Positions 14,812-31,100 of a stretch of 64,000 bases of DNA are shown here, one piece after another (position 1 is the first letter of the stretch; each line of letters begins with the position of its first letter). The translations under genes were made by a program, and so were the position numbers. The notes beneath the pieces were generated by a model, which saw only the letters and a list, made by a program, of their open reading frames with translations, was not told the origin of the DNA and did not search any database. The stretch covers positions 10,793,190-10,857,189 of the forward strand of contig CM072811.1 of the NCBI GenBank assembly GCA_037013495.1, written 5' to 3'. The DNA is from Hippophae tibetana (taxonomy: Eukaryota > Streptophyta > Magnoliopsida > Rosales > Elaeagnaceae).

Positions 14812-17800
14812 GCGATTTTAATAAAAAAATGTATCAATATTAATTATATTAAATCATAGTATTAAGAATTTGAATTAGCTTAGACTCTAGTCTCACAAAG
14901 CATACTCTCAAATACAAAAATCCTGTTGGTTCAAATATTAATTCAAAAGTATAAAAGAATTGAGCTTTTGAATATAAATGAAGTAATAGTTTGGCACATG
15001 TATAAATTTGAAAAGGACTAGAAAGAGTGCATAATATTAATCTCACGAAAGGAATCAAATTAAAGGATTTTATAAAGAAATAAAATAGTATTTTTATACA
15101 TCAATTAAATTTATCAAATAAATTTGGAAATAACTTTTTTGGGATGAATTTAATGCAAATGACTTCTTCGGGGAGTATTTCCTATATATTTTTTTATATT
15201 CAGCCAATTCTGAGAATTGTATTAAGTCATAGTATAAGGTTTGTACTATTAATTTTTTTCTTTCTTTTATTTATATCTATTTTTTATTTTCGAGATATAT
15301 ATATTTTTAAGGAAAAGGAACCATGTACAAATTGTACATATATTAAATAATAAGGGGAGTGGTTAATTTGTGTTTTCTCTTTGAATTATTTTACGTAACC
15401 CCATATATGTATCTTTTTGAGAAGTCATGAATGCATGAAGAGAAAGACACATACTTTAAATTTCTACTTAACTTAATCAAGTCAGGTAATAAAAATAAAC
15501 ATTTAACACTCTATTAGGTGTAATTTAGTGGAGAGGCCTAGAGAGATAATCTAACAATTTAAAATGTAAAAAGTTAACACAAATAAACAATAAATAAAAT
15601 TTTAAAATAAAGTAAAATATTAATGAAAAAGATAAGATATAAAAAAATATAAAACTTCTTTTTATTTTTAATGTCGCTTAAGATTACAACTAAAATTCAT
15701 GAAATAAGTGATTTTAATATTCGACATATTTAGGATTTACTATAATAATTAGTTGAAAATCACTTTCCGATTTTAATGAAAAATGTATCAATATTAATTA
15801 TATTAAATAATAGTATTAAGAATTTGAATTAGCTTAGACTCTAGTCTCACAAAGCATACTCTCAAATAAAAAAATCCTGTTGGTTCAAATATTAATTCAA
15901 AAGTATAAAAGAATTGAGCTTTTGAATATAAATGAAGTAATAGTTTGGCACATGTATAAATTTGAAAAGGCCTAGAAAGAGTGCATAATATTAATCTCAC
16001 GAAAGGAATCAAATTAAAGGATTTTATAAAGAAATAAAATAGTATTTTTATACATCAATTAAATTTATTAAATAAATTTGGAAATAACTTTTTTGGGATG
16101 AATTTAATGCCAATGACTTCTTCGGGGAGTATTTCCTATATTTTCATTTATATTTAGCCAATTCTGAGAATGATATTGGCTCATAGTATAAGGTTTGTAC
16201 TATTCATTTTTTTCTTTCTTTTATTTATCTCTACTTTTTATTTTCGAGATATATATTTTTAAGGAAAAGGAACCATGTACAAATTGTACATATATTAAAT
16301 ACTAAGGGGAGTGGTTAATTTGTGTTTTCTCTTTGAATTTGTTTACGTAACCCCATATATGTTTCTTTTTGAAAAGTCCTGAATGCATGAAGAGAAAGAC
16401 ACATAGTTTAAATTTCTACGTAACTTATTCAAGTCAAGTAATAAAAATAAACATTTACCACTCTATTAGGTGTAATTCAGTGGAGAGGCCTAGAGAGATA
16501 ATCTAACAATTTAAAATGTAAAAAGTTAACACAAATAAACAATAAATAAAATTTTAAAATAAAGTAAAATATTAATGAAAAAGAAAAGATATAAAAAAAT
16601 CTAAAACATCTTTTTCTTTTTAATGTCGTTTAAGATTACAACTAAAATTCATGAAATAAATGATTTAAATATTCGACATATTTAGGATTTACTATAATAA
16701 TTAGTTGAAAATCACTTTCCGATTTTAATAAAAAATGTATCAATATTAATTATATTAAATAATAGTATTAAGAATTTGAATTAGCTTAGACTCTAATCTC
16801 ACAAAGCATACACTCAAATACAAAAATCCTATTGGTTCAAAATTTAATTCAAAGGTATAAAAGAATTGAGCTTTTGAATATAAATGAAATAATAGTTTGG
16901 CATATGTATAAAGTTGAAAACGCCAAAAAAAGTGCATAATATTAATCTCACGAAAGGAATAAAATTAAAGGATTTTATAAAGAAATAGAATAGTATTTTT
17001 ATACATCAATTAAATTTATTAAATAAATTTGGAAATAACTTTTTTGGGATGAATTTAATGCAAATGACTTCTTCGGGGAGTATTTCCTATAATTTCATTT
17101 ATATTTAGCCAATTCTGAGAATGATATTGGCTCATAGTATAAGGTTTGTACTATTCATTTTTTTCTTTCTTTTATTTATCTCTACTTTTTATTTTTGAGA
17201 TATATATATTTTTAAGGAAAAGGAACCATGTACAAATTGTACATATATTAAATACTAAGGGGAGTGGTTAATTTGTGTTTTCTCTTTGAATTTGTTTACG
17301 TAACCCCATATATGTTTCTTTTTGAAAAGTCCTGAATGTATGAAGAGAAAGACACATAGTTTAAATTTCTACGTAACTTATTCAAGTCAAGTAATAAAAA
17401 TAAACATTTACCACTCTATTAGGTGTAATTCAGTGGAGAGGCCTAGAGAGATAATCTAACAATTTAAAATGTAAAAAGTTAACACAAATAAACAATAAAT
17501 AAAATTTTAAAATAAAGTAAAATATTAATGAAAAAGAAAAGATATAAAAAAATCTAAAACATCTTTTTCTTTTTAATGTCGATTAAGATTACAACTAGAA
17601 TTCATGAAATAAGTGATTTTAATATTCGACATGTTTAGGATTTACTATAATAATTAGTTGAAAATCACTCTCCGATTTTAATAAAAAAATGTATCAATAT
17701 TAATTATATTAAATAATAGTATTAAGAATTTGAATTAGCTTAGACTCTAATCTCACAAAGCATACACTCAAATACAAAAATCCTATTGGTTCAAAATTTA

Positions 17801-20800
17801 ATTCAAAGGTATAAAAGAATTGAGCTTTTGAATATAATTGAAATAATAGTTTGGCATACGTATAAAGTTGAAAACGCCTAAAAATAGTGCATAATATTAA
17901 TCTCACGAAAGGAATCAAATTAAAGGATTTTATAAAGAAATAAAATAGTATTTTTATACATCAATTAAATTTATTAAATAAATTTGGAAATAACTTTTTT
18001 GGGATGAATTTAATGCAAATGACTTCTTCGGGGAGTATTTCCTATATTTTCATTTATATTTAGCCAATTCTGAGAATGATATTGGCTCATAGTATAAGGT
18101 TTGTACTATTCATTTTTTTCTTTCTTTTATTTATATCTACTTTTTATTTTCGAGATATATATATTTTTAAGGAAAAGGAAACATGTACAAATTGTACATA
18201 TATTAAATACTAAGGGTAGTGGTTAATTTGTGTTTTCTCTTTGAATTTGTTTACATAACCCCATATATGTTTCTTTTTGAAAAGTCTTGAATGCATGAAG
18301 AGAAAGACACATAGTTTAAATTTCTACGTAACTTATTCAAGTCAAGTAATAAAAATAAACATTTAACACTCTATTAGGTGTAATTCAGTGGAGAGGCCTA
18401 GAGAGATAATCTAACAATTTAAAATGTAAAAAGTTAACAAAAATAAACAATAAATAAAATTTTAAAATAAAGTAAAATATTAATGAAAAAGAAAAGATAT
18501 AAAAAAATCTAAAACATTTTTTTCTTTTTAATGTCGCTTAAGATTACAACTAAAATTCATGAAATAAGTGATTTTAATATTCGACATATTTAGGATTTAC
18601 TATAATAATTAGTTGAAAATCACTCTCCGATTTTAATAAAAAAATGTATCAATATTAATTATATTAAATAATAGTATTAAGAATTTGAATTAGCTTAGAC
18701 TCTAATCTCACAAAGCATACACTCAAATACAAAAATCCTATTGGTTCAAAATTTAATTCAAAGGTATAAAAGAATTGAGCTTTTGAATATAAATGAAATA
18801 ATAGTTTGGCATATGTATAAAGTTGAAAACGCCTAAAAAGAGTGCATAATATTAATCTCACGAAAGGAATCAAATTAAAGGATTTTATAAAGAAATAAAA
18901 TAGTATTTTTATACATCAATTAAATTTATTAAATAAATTTGGAAATAACTTTTTTGGGAAGAATTTAATGCAAATGACTTCTTCGGGGAGTATTTCCTAT
19001 ATTTTCATTTATATTTAGCCAATTCTGAGAATGATATTGGCTCATAGTATAAGGTTTGTACTATTCATTTTTTTCTTTCTTTTATTTATCTCTACTTTTT
19101 ATTTTCGAGATATATATATTTTTAAGGAAAAGGAACCATGTACAAATTGTACATATATTAAATACTAAGGGGAGTGGTTAATTTGTGTTTTCTCTTTGAA
19201 TTTTTTTACGTAACCCCATATATGTTTCTTTTTGAAAAGTCCTGAATGCATGAAGAGAAAGACACATAGTTTAAATTTCTACGTAACTTATTCAAGTCAA
19301 GTAATAAAAATAAACATTTACCACTCTATTAGGTGTAATTCAAAGGAGAGGCCTAGAGAGATAATCTAACAATTTAAAATGTAAAAAGTTAACACAAATA
19401 AACAATAAATAAAATTTTAAAATAAAGTAAAATATTAATGAAAAAGAAAAGATATAAAAAAATCTAAAACATCTTTTTCTTTTTAATGTCGTTTAAGATT
19501 ACAACAAAAATTCATGAAATAAGTGATTTAAATATTCGACATATTTAGGATTTACTATAATAATTAGTTGAAAATCACTTTCCGATTTTAATAAAAAATG
19601 TATCAATATTAATTATATTAAATAATAGTATTAAGAATTTGAATTAGCTTAGACTCTAGTCTCACAAAGCGTACTCTCAAATACAAAAATCCTGTTGGTT
19701 CAAATATTATTTCAAAAGTATAAAATAATTGAGCTTTTGAATATAAATGAAGTAATAGTTTGGCACATGTATAAATTTGAAAAGGCCTAGAAAGAGTGCA
19801 TAATATTAATCTCACGAAAGGAATCAAATTAAAGGATTTTATAAAGAAATAAAATAGTATTTTTATACATCAATTAAATTGATCAAATAAATTTGGAAAT
19901 AACTTTTTTGGGATGAATTTAATGCAAATGACTTCTTCGGGGAGTATTTCCTATATTTTTCTTTTATATTTAGCCAATTCTGAGAATTGTATTAAGTCAT
20001 AGTATAAGGTTTGTACTATTAACTTTTTTCTTTCTTTTATTTATATCTACTTTTTATTTTCGAGATATATATATTTTTAAGGAAAAGGAACCATGTACAA
20101 ATTGTACATATATTAAATAATAAGTTGAGTGGTTAAATTGTGTTTTCTCTTTAAATTTGTTTAGGTAACCCCATATATGTCTCTTTTTGAGAAATCATGA
20201 ATGCATGTAGAGAAAGACGCATACTTTAAATTTCTACTTAACTTATTCAAGTCAAGTATTAAAATTAAACATTTAACACACTATGATTTGTAATTCAATA
20301 CAAAGGCCTAAATAGATAATCTTACAATTTAAAATGTAAAAAGTTCACACAAGTAAACAATAAATAAAATTTTAAAATAAAGTAAAATATTAATGAAAAA
20401 GTTAAGATATAAAAAAATCTAAAACATCTTTTTCTTTTTAATGCCGTTTAAGATTACAACTAAAATTCATAAAATAAGTTATTTTAATATTCGGCATATT
20501 TAGGATTTACTATAATAATTAGTTGAAAATCACTCTCCGATTTTAATAAAAAAAATGTATCAATATTAATTATATTAAATAATAGTATTAAGAATTTGAA
20601 TTAGCTTAGACTCTAATCTCACAAAGCAAACACTCAAATACTAAAATCCTATTGGTTCAAATATTAATTCAAAGGTATAAAAGAATTGAGCTTTTGAATA
20701 CAAATGAAGTAATAGTTTGGCATATGTATAAAGTTGAAAATGCCTAAAAATAGTGCATAATCTTAATCTCACAAAAGGAATCTAATTAAAGGATTTTATA

Positions 20801-22195
20801 AAGAAATAAAATAGTATTTTTATACATCAAATAAATTTATCAAATAAATTTGGAAATAACTTTTTTGGGATGAATTTAATGCAAATGACTTTTTCGGGGA
20901 ATATTTCCTATATTTTCTTTTATATTTTGCCAATTCTGAGAATTATATTGGGTCATAATATAAAGTTTGTACTATTCATTTTGTTTTCTTTTACTTATCT
21001 CTACTTTTTATTTTCGAGATATATATTTTTTAATGAAAAGGAACCAGATTGAACTTGTACATATATTAAATAATGAGGTGAGTGGTTAATTTGTGTTTTC
21101 TCTTTGAATTTGTTTAGGTAACCCCATATATGTCTCTTTTTGAGAAGTCATGAATGCATGTAGAGAAAGACACAAACTTTAAATTTCTACTTAACTTATT
21201 TAAGTCAAGTAATAAAAATAAACATTTAACACATTATTATTTGTAATTCAATGAAGAGGCCTAAATAGATAATCTAACAATTTAAAATGTAAAAAGTTAA
21301 CACAAATAAACAATAAATAAAATTTTAAAATAATGTAAAATATTAATGAAAAAGATAAGATATAAAAAAATCTAAAACATCTTTTTCTTTTTAATGTCGT
21401 TTAAGATTACAACTAAAATTCATAAAATATGTTATTTTAATATTCAACATATTTAGGATTTACTATAATAATTAGTTGAAAATCACTCTCCGATTTTAAT
21501 AAAAAATGTATCAATATTAATTATATTAAATAATAGTATTAAGAATTTGAATTAGCTTAGACTCTAATCTCACAAAGCAAACACTCAAATACTAAAATCC
21601 TATTGGTTCAAATATTAATTCAAAGGTATAAAAGAATTGAGCTTTTGAATATAAATGAAGTAATAGTTTGGCATATGTATAAAGTTGAAAACGCCTAAAA
21701 AGAGTGCATAATCTTAATCTCACAAAAGGAATCTAATTAAAGGATTTTATAAAGAAATAAAATAGTATTTTTATACATCAAATAAATTTATCAAATAAAT
21801 TTGGAAATAACTTTTTTGGGATGAATTTAATGCAAATGACTTCTTCGCGGAATATTTCCTATATTTTCTTTTATATTTTGCCAATTCTGAGAATTATATT
21901 GGGTCATAGTATAAAGTTTGTACTATTCATTTTGTTTTCTTTTACTTATCTCTACTTTTTATTTTCGAGATATATATTTTTTAATGAAAAGGAACCAGAT
22001 TGAACTTGTACATATATTAAATAATGAGGTGAGTGGTTAATTTGTGTTTTCTCTTTGAATTTGTTTAGGTAACCCCATATATGTCTCTTTTTGAGAAGTC
22101 ATGAATGCATGTAGAGAAAGACACAAACTTTAAATTTGTACTTAACTTATTTAAGTCAAGTAATAAAAATAAACATCTAACACATTATTATTTGT
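14812..22195 (+). repeat. Eight-monomer higher-order block A-H, copy 2
   Basis: This is the partner of the block at 4309-11700. It is clean, with no private homopolymer indels. At its right end it continues into monomers not present after copy 1, starting with AATGCAGAGGCCTAAATAG near 22200, where copy 1 instead switches to A-type sequence. Its first three monomers (A, B, C) are also tandemly duplicated immediately to the left at 11950-14470. Confidence 0.88.
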
Positions 22196-25100
22196 AATTC
22201 AATGCAGAGGCCTAAATAGATAATCTAACAATTTAAAATGTAAAAAGTTAACACAAATAAACAATAAATAAAATTTTAAAATAAAGTAAAATATTAATGA
22301 AAAAGATAAGATATAAAAAAATCTAAAACATCTTTTTCTTTTTAATGTCGTTAAAGATTACAACTAAAATTCATAAAATATGTTATTTTAATATTCAACA
22401 TATTTAGGATTTACTATAATAATTAGTTGAAAATCACTTTCCGATTTTAATAAAAAATGTATCAATATTAATTATATTAAATCATAGTATTAAGAATTTG
22501 AATTAGCTTAGACTCTAATCTCACAAAGCATACACTCAAATACAAAAATCATATTGGTTTAAATATTAATTCAAAGGTATAAAAGAATTGAGCTTTTGAA
22601 TATAAATGAAATAGTAGTTTGGCATATGTATAAAGTTGAAAACGCCTAAAAAGAGTGCATAATATTAATCTCACGAAAGGAATCAAATTAAAGGATTTTA
22701 TAAAGAAATAAAATAGTAATTTTATACATCAATTAAATTTATTAAATAAATTTGGAAATAACTTTTTTGGGATGAATTTAATGCAAATGACTTCTTCGGG
22801 GAGTATTTCCTATATTAATCTTTTATATTCAGCCAATTCTGAGAATTGTATTAAATCATAGTATAAGGTTTGTACTATTCATTTTGTTTTCTTTTATTTA
22901 TTTTTACTTTTTTTTGAGATATATATATTTTTAAGGAAAAGGAACCATGTACAAATCGTACATATATTAAATAATAAGGGGAGTGGTTAATTTGTCTTTT
23001 CTCTTTGAATTTGTTTACGTAACCCCATATATGTCTCTTTTTGAGAAATCATGAATGCATGTAGAGAAAGACACAAACTTTAAATTTCTACTTAACTTAT
23101 TCAAGTCAAGTAATAAAAATAAACATTTACCACTCTATTAGGTGTAATTCAGTTTAGAGGCCTAGAGAGATAATCTAAGAATTTAAAATGTAAAAAGTTA
23201 ACACAAATAAACAATAAATAAAATTTTAAAATAAAGTAAAATATTACTGAAAAAGAAAAGATATTAAAAAATCTAAAACATCTTTTTCTTTTTAATGTCG
23301 TTTAAGATTACAATTAAAATTCATGAAATAAGTGATTTAAATATTCGACATATTTAGGATTTACTATAATAATTAGTTAAAAATCACTTTCCGATTTTAA
23401 TAAAAAATGTATCAATATTAATTATATTAAATCATAGTATTAAGAATTTGAATTAGCTTAGACTCTAATCTCACAAAGCAAACACTCAAATACTAAAATC
23501 CTATTGGTTCAAATATTAATTCAAAGGTATAAAAGATTTGAGCTTTTGAATATAAATGATGTAATAGTTTGACATATGTATAAAGTTGAAAACGCCTAAA
23601 AAGAGTGCATAATATTAATCTCACGAAAAGAATCAAATTAAAGGATTTTATAAAGAAATAAAATAGTATTTTTATATATCAATTAAATTTATTAAATAAA
23701 TATGGAAATAACTTTTTTGGGATGAATTTAATGCAAATGACTTCTTCGGGGAGTATTTCCTATATTAATCTTTTATATTCAGCCAATTCTGAGAATTGTA
23801 TTAAGTCATAGTATAAGGTTTGTACTATTCATTTTGTTTTCTTTTATTTATCTTTACTTTTTTTTTCGAGATATATATATTTTTAAGGAAAAGGAACCAT
23901 GTACAAATCGTACATATATTAAATAATAAGGGGAGTGGTTAATTTGTGTTTTCTCTTTGAATTTGTTTACGTAACCCCATATATGTCTCTTTTTGAGAAA
24001 TCATGAATGCATGTAGAGAAAGACACAAACTTTAAATTTCTACTTAACTTATTCAAGTCAAGTAATAAAAATAAACATTTACCACACTATTATTTGTAAT
24101 TCAATGCAGAGGCCTAAATAGATAATCTAACAATTTAAAATGTAAAAAGTTAACACAACTAAACAATAAATAAAATTTTAAAATAAAGTAAAATATTAAT
24201 GAAAAAGATAAGATATAAAAAAATCTAAAACATCTTTTTCTTTTTAATGTCGTTTAAGATTACAACTAAAATTCATAAAATATGTTATTTTAATATTCCA
24301 CATATTTAGGATTTACTATAATAATTAGTTGAAAATCACTCTCCGATTTTAATAAAAAATGTATCAATATTAATTATATTAAATAATAGTATTAAGAATT
24401 TGAATTAGCTTAGACTCTAATCTCACAAAGCATGCACTCAAATACTAAAATCCTATTGGTTCAAATATTAATTCAAAAATATAAAAGAATTGAGCTTTTG
24501 AATATAAATGAAGTAATAGTTTGGCATATGTATAAAATTAAAAACGCCTAAAAAGAGTGCATAATATTAATCTCACGAAAGGAATCAAATTAAAGGATTT
24601 TATAAAGAAATAAAATAGTATTTTTATACATCAATTAAATATACCAATAAATTTGGAAATAACTTTTTAGGGATGAATTTAATGCAAATGACTTCTTCGG
24701 GAAGTATTTCCTATATTTTCCTTTATATTTTGCTAATTCTGAGAATGATATTGGCTCATAGTATAAGGTTTGTACTATTCATTTTTTTCTTTATTTTATT
24801 TATATCTACTTTTTATTTTCGAGATATATATTTTTTTAAGGAAAAGAAACCATGTACAAATTGTACATATATTAAATAATAAGCGGAGTGGTTAATTTGT
24901 GTTTTCTCTTTGAATTTGTTTACGTAACCCCATATATGTATCTTTTTGAGAAGTCATGAATGCATGAAGAGAAAGACACATACTTTAAATTTCTACTTAA
25001 CTTATTCAAGTCAAGTAATAAAAATAAACATTTAACACTCTATTAGGTGTAATTCAGTGGAGAGGCCTAGAGAGATAATCTAACAATTTAAAATGTAAAA

Positions 25101-28100
25101 AGTTAACAGAAATAAACAATAAATAAAATATAAAAATAAAGTAAAATATTAATGAAAAAGATAAGATATGAAAAAATCAAAAACATTTTTTTCTTTTTAA
25201 TGTCGTTTAAGATTACAACTAAAATTCATGAAATAAGTGATTTAAATATTCGACATATTTAGGATTTACTATAATAATTAGTTAGATATCACTCTCCGAT
25301 TTTAATAAAAAATGTATCAATATTACTTATATTAAATAATAGTATTAAGAATTTGAATTAGCTTAGACTCTAATCTCAAAAAGCATACACTCAAATACAA
25401 AAATCATATTGGTTCAAAATTTAATTCAAAGGTATAAAAGAATTGAGCTTTTGAATATAAATGAAGTAATAGTTTGGCATATGTATAAAGTTGAAAACGC
25501 CTAAAAAGAGTTCATAATATTAATCTTACGAAAGGAATCAAATTAAAGGATTTTATAAAGAAATAAAATAGTATTTTTATACATCAATTAAATATACCAA
25601 TAAAGTTGGAAATAACTTTTTAGGGATGAATTTAATGCAAATGACTTCTTCGGGAAGTATTTCCTATATTTTCCTTTATATTTAGCCAATTCTGAGAATG
25701 ATATTGGCTCATAGTATAAGGTTTGTACTATTCATTTTTTTCTTTATTTTATTTATCTCTACTTTTTATTTTCGAGATATATATATTTTTAAGGAAAAGG
25801 AACCAAGTACAAATTGTGCATATATTAAATAATAAGGGGAGAGGTTAATTTGTGTTTTATCTTTGAATTTGTTTACGTAACCCCATATATGTCTCTTTTT
25901 GAGAAATCATGAATGCATGTAGAGAAAGACACATACTTTAAATTTCTACTTAGCTTATTCAAGTCAAGTAATAAAAATAAACATTTAACACACTATTATT
26001 TGTAATTCAATGTAGTGGCCTAAATAGGTAATCTAACAATTTAAAATGTAAAAAGTTCACACAAGTAAACAATAAATAAAATTTTAAAATAAAGTAAAAT
26101 ATTAATGAAAAAGATAAGATATAAAAAAATCTAAAACATCTTTTTCTTTTTAATGTCGTTTACGATTACAACTAAAATTCATGAAATAAGTGATTTAAAT
26201 ATTCGACATATTTAGGATTTACTATAATAATTAGATGAAAATCACTCTCCGATTTTAATAAAAAATGTATCAATATTAATTATATTAAATAATAGTATTA
26301 AGAATTTGAATTAGCTTAGACTCTAATCTCACAAAGCATACACTCAAATACAAAAATCCTATTGGTTCAAATATTAATTCAAAAGTATAAAAGAATTGAG
26401 CTTTTGAATATAAATGAAGTAATAGTTTGGCATATGTATAAAGTTGAAAACGCCTAAAAAGAGTGCATAATATTAATCTCACGAAAGGAATCAAATTAAA
26501 TGATTTTATAAAGAAATAAAATAGTATTTTTATACATCAATTAAATATACCACTAAATTTCGAAATAACTTTTTAGGGATGAATTTAATGCAAATGACTT
26601 CTTCAGGAAGTATTTCCTATATTTTCCTTTATATTTAGCCAATTCTAAGAATGATATTGGCTCATAGTATAAGGTTTGTACTATTCATTTTTTTCTTTAT
26701 TTTATTTATCTCTACTTTTTATTTTCCAGATATATATATTTTTAAGGAAAAGGAACTATGTACAAATTGTACATATATTAAATAATAAGGGGAGTCGTTA
26801 ATTTGTGTTTTCTCTTTGAATTTGTTTACGTAACCCCATATATGTCTCTTTTTGAGAAATCATGAATGCATGTAGAGAAAGACACATACTTTAAATTTCT
26901 ACTTAACTTATTCAAGTCAAGTAATAAAAATAAACATTTAACACACTATTATTTGTAATTCAATGCAGAGGCCTAAATAGATAATCTAACAATTTAAAAT
27001 GTAAAAAGTTCACACAAGTAAACAATAAATAAAATTTTAAAATAAAGTAAAATATTAATGAAAAAGATAAGATATAAAAAAATCTAAAACATCTTTTTCT
27101 ATTTAATGTCGTTTACGATTACAACTAAAATTCATGAAATAAGTGATTTAACTATTCGACATATTTAGGATTTACTATAATAATTAGTTGAAAATCACTC
27201 TCCGATTTTAATAAAAAATGTATCAATATTAATTACATTAAATAATAGTATTAAGAATTTGAATTATCTTAGACTCTAATCTCACAAAGCATACACTCAA
27301 ATACAAAAATCCTATTGGTTCAAATATTAATTCAAAAGTATAAAAGAATTGAGCTTTTGAATATAAATGAAGTAATAGTTTGGCATGTGTATAAAGTTGA
27401 AAACGCCTAAAAAGAGTGCATAATATTAATCTCACAAAAGGAATCAAATTAAAGGATATTATAAAGAAATAAAATAGTATTTTTATACATCAATTAAATA
27501 TATCAAATAAATTTGGAAATAACTTTTTAGGGATGAATTTAATGAAAATGACTTCTTCGGGAAGTATTTCCTATATTTTTCTTTTACATTTAGCCAATTC
27601 TTAGAATTATAATGGGTCATAGTATAAGGTTTGTAATATTCATTTTTTTCTTTCTTTTATTTATCTCTACTTTTTATTTTCGAGATATATATATTTTTAA
27701 GGAAAAGGGACCATGAACAAATTGTACATATATTAAATAATAAAGGGAGTGGTTAATTTGTGTTTTCTCTTTGAATTTGTTTACGTAACCCCATATATGT
27801 ATCTTTTTGAGAAGTCATGAATGCATGAAGAGAAAGACACAAACTTTAAATTTCTACTTAACTTATTCAAGTCAAGTAATAAAAATAAACATTTACCACA
27901 CTATTATTTGTAATTCAATGCGGAGGCCTAAATAGATAATCTAACAATTTAAAATGTAAAAAGTTAACACAAATAAACAATAAATAAAATTTTAAAATAA
28001 AGTAAAATATTATTGAAAAAGATAAGATATAAAAAAATCTAAAACATCTTTTTCTTTTTAATGTCGTTTAAGATTACAACTAAAATTCATAAAATATGTT

Positions 28101-31100
28101 ATTTTAATATTCAACATATTTAGGATTTACTATAATAATTAGTTGAAAATCACTTTCCGATTTTAATAAAAAATGTATCAATATTAATTATATTAAATAA
28201 TACTATTAAGAATTTGAATTAGCTTAGACTCTAATCTCACAAAGCATACACTCAAATACAAAAATCATATTGGTTTAAATATTAATTCAAAGGTATAAAA
28301 GAATTGAGCTTTTGAATATCAATTAAGTAATAGTTTAGCATATGTATAAAGTTGAAAACGCCTAAAAAGAGTGCATAATATTAATCTCACGAAAGGAATC
28401 AAATTAAAGGATTTTATAAAGAAATAAAATAGTACTTTTATACATCAATTAAATTTATCATATAAATTTGGAAATAACTTTTTTGGGATGAATTTAATGC
28501 AAATGACTTCTTCGGGGAGTATTTCCTATATTTTTCTTTTATATTCAGCCAATTCTAAGAATTGTATTAAGTCATAGTATAAGGTTTGTACTATTAATTT
28601 TTTTCTTTCTTTTATTTATATCTACTTTTTATTTTCGAGATATATTTTTTCAATGAAAAGGAACCAGATAGAACTTGTACATATATTAAATAATGAGGTG
28701 AGTGGTCAATTTGTGTTTTCTTTTTGAATTTGTTTAGGTAACCCCATATATGTCTCTTTTTGAGAAGTCATGAATGCATGTAGAGAAACACACATATTTT
28801 AAATTTCTACTTAACTTATTCAAGTCAAGTAATAAAAATAAACATTTAACACACTATTATTTGAAATTCAATGTAGAGGCCTAAATAGATAATCTAACAA
28901 TTTAAAATGTAAAAAGTTAACACAAATAAACAATAAATAAAATTTTAAAATAAAGTCAAATATTAATGAAAAAGATAAGATATAAAAAAATCTAAAACAT
29001 CTTTTTCTTTTTAATGTCGTTTAAAATTACAACTAAAATTCATAAAATAAGTTATTTTAATATTCGACATATTTAGGATTTACTATAATAATTAGTTGAA
29101 ACTCACTCTCCGATTTTAATAAAAAATGTATCAATATTAATTATATTAAATAATAGTATTAAGAATTTGAATTAGCTTGGACTCTAATCTCACAAAGCTA
29201 ACACTCAAATATAAAAATCCTATTGGTTCAAAATTTAATTCAAAGGTATAAAAGAATTGAGCTTTTGAATATAAATGAAGTAATAGTTTGGCATATGTAT
29301 AAAGTTGAAAACGCCTAAAAAGAGTGCATAATATTAATCTCACGAAAGGAATCATATTAAAGGATTTTATAAAGATATAAAATAGTATTTTATACATCAA
29401 TTAAATATAATAATAAATTTGGAAATAACTTTTTAGGGATGAATTTAATGCAAATGACTTCTTCGGGAAGTATTTCCTATATTTTCCTTTATATTTAGCC
29501 AATTTTGAGAATGATATTGGCTCATAGTATAAGGTTTGTACTATTCATTTTTTTCTTTATTTTATTTATCTCTACTTTTTATTTTCGAGATATTTATATT
29601 TTTAAGGAAAAGGAACCATGTACAAATTGTACATATATTAAATAATAAGGGGAGTGGTTAATTTGTGTTTTCTCTTTGAATTTGTTTACGTAACCCCATA
29701 TATGTCTCTTTTTGAGAAATCATGAATGCATGTAGAGAAAGACACATACTTTAAATTTCTACTTAACTAATTCAAGTCAAGTAATAAAAATAAACATTTA
29801 ACACACTATTATTTGTAATTCAATGTAGAGGGCGAAATAGATAATCTAACAATTTAAAATGTAAAAAGTTCACACAAGTAAACAATAAATAAAATTTTAA
29901 AATAAAGTAAAATATTAATGAAAAAGATAAGATATAAAAAAATCTAAAACATCTTTTTCTTTTTAATGTCGTTTACGATTACAACTAAAATTCATGAAAT
30001 AAGTGATTTCAATATTCGACATATTTAGGATTTACTATAATAATTAGTTGAAAATCACTCTCCGATTTTAATAAAAAATGTATCAATATTAATTATATTA
30101 AATAATAGTATTAAGAATTTAAATTAGCTTAGACTCTAATCTCACAAAACATAAACTCAAATACAAAAATCCTATTGGTTCAAATATTAATTCAAAAGTA
30201 TAAAAGAATTGAGCTTTTGAATATAAATGAAGTAATAGTTTGGCATGTGTATAACGTTGAAAACGCCTAAAAAGAGTGCATAATATTACTCTCACGAAAG
30301 GAATCAAATTAAAGGATTTTATAAAGAAATAAAATAGTATTTTTATACATCAATTAAATATACCAATAAATTTGGAAATAACTTTTTAGGGATGAATTTA
30401 ATGCAAATGACTTCTTTGGGAAGTATTTCCTATATTTTCCTTTATATTTAGCCAATTCTGAGAATGATATTGGCTCATAGTATATGGTTTGTACTATTCG
30501 TTTTTTTCTTTATTTTATTTATCTCTACTTTTTATTTTCGAGATATATATATTTTTAAGGAAAAGGAACCATGTACAAATTGTACATATATTAAATAATA
30601 AGGGGAGTGGTTAATTTGTGTTTTCTCTTTGAATTTGGTTACGTAACCCCATATATGTATCTTTTCGAGAAGTCATGAATGCATGAAGAGAAAGACACAT
30701 ATTTTAAATTTCTACTTAACTTATTCAAGTCAAGTAATAAAAATAAACATTTAACACTCTATTAGGTGTAATTCAGTGGAGAGGCAAAGAGAGATAATCT
30801 AACAATTTAAAATGTAAAAAGTTAACACAAATAAACAATAAATAAAATTTTAAAATAAAGTAAAATATTAATGAAAAAGATAAGATATAAAAAAATCTAA
30901 AACATCTTTTTCTTTTCAATGTCGTTTAAGATTACAACTAAAATTCATGAAATAAGTGATTTAAATATTCGACATATTTAGGATTTACGATAATAATTAG
31001 TTGAAAATCACTTTCCGATTTTAATAAAAAATGTATCAATATTAATTATATTAAATCATAGTATAAAGAATTTGAATTATCTTAGACTCTAATCTCACAA

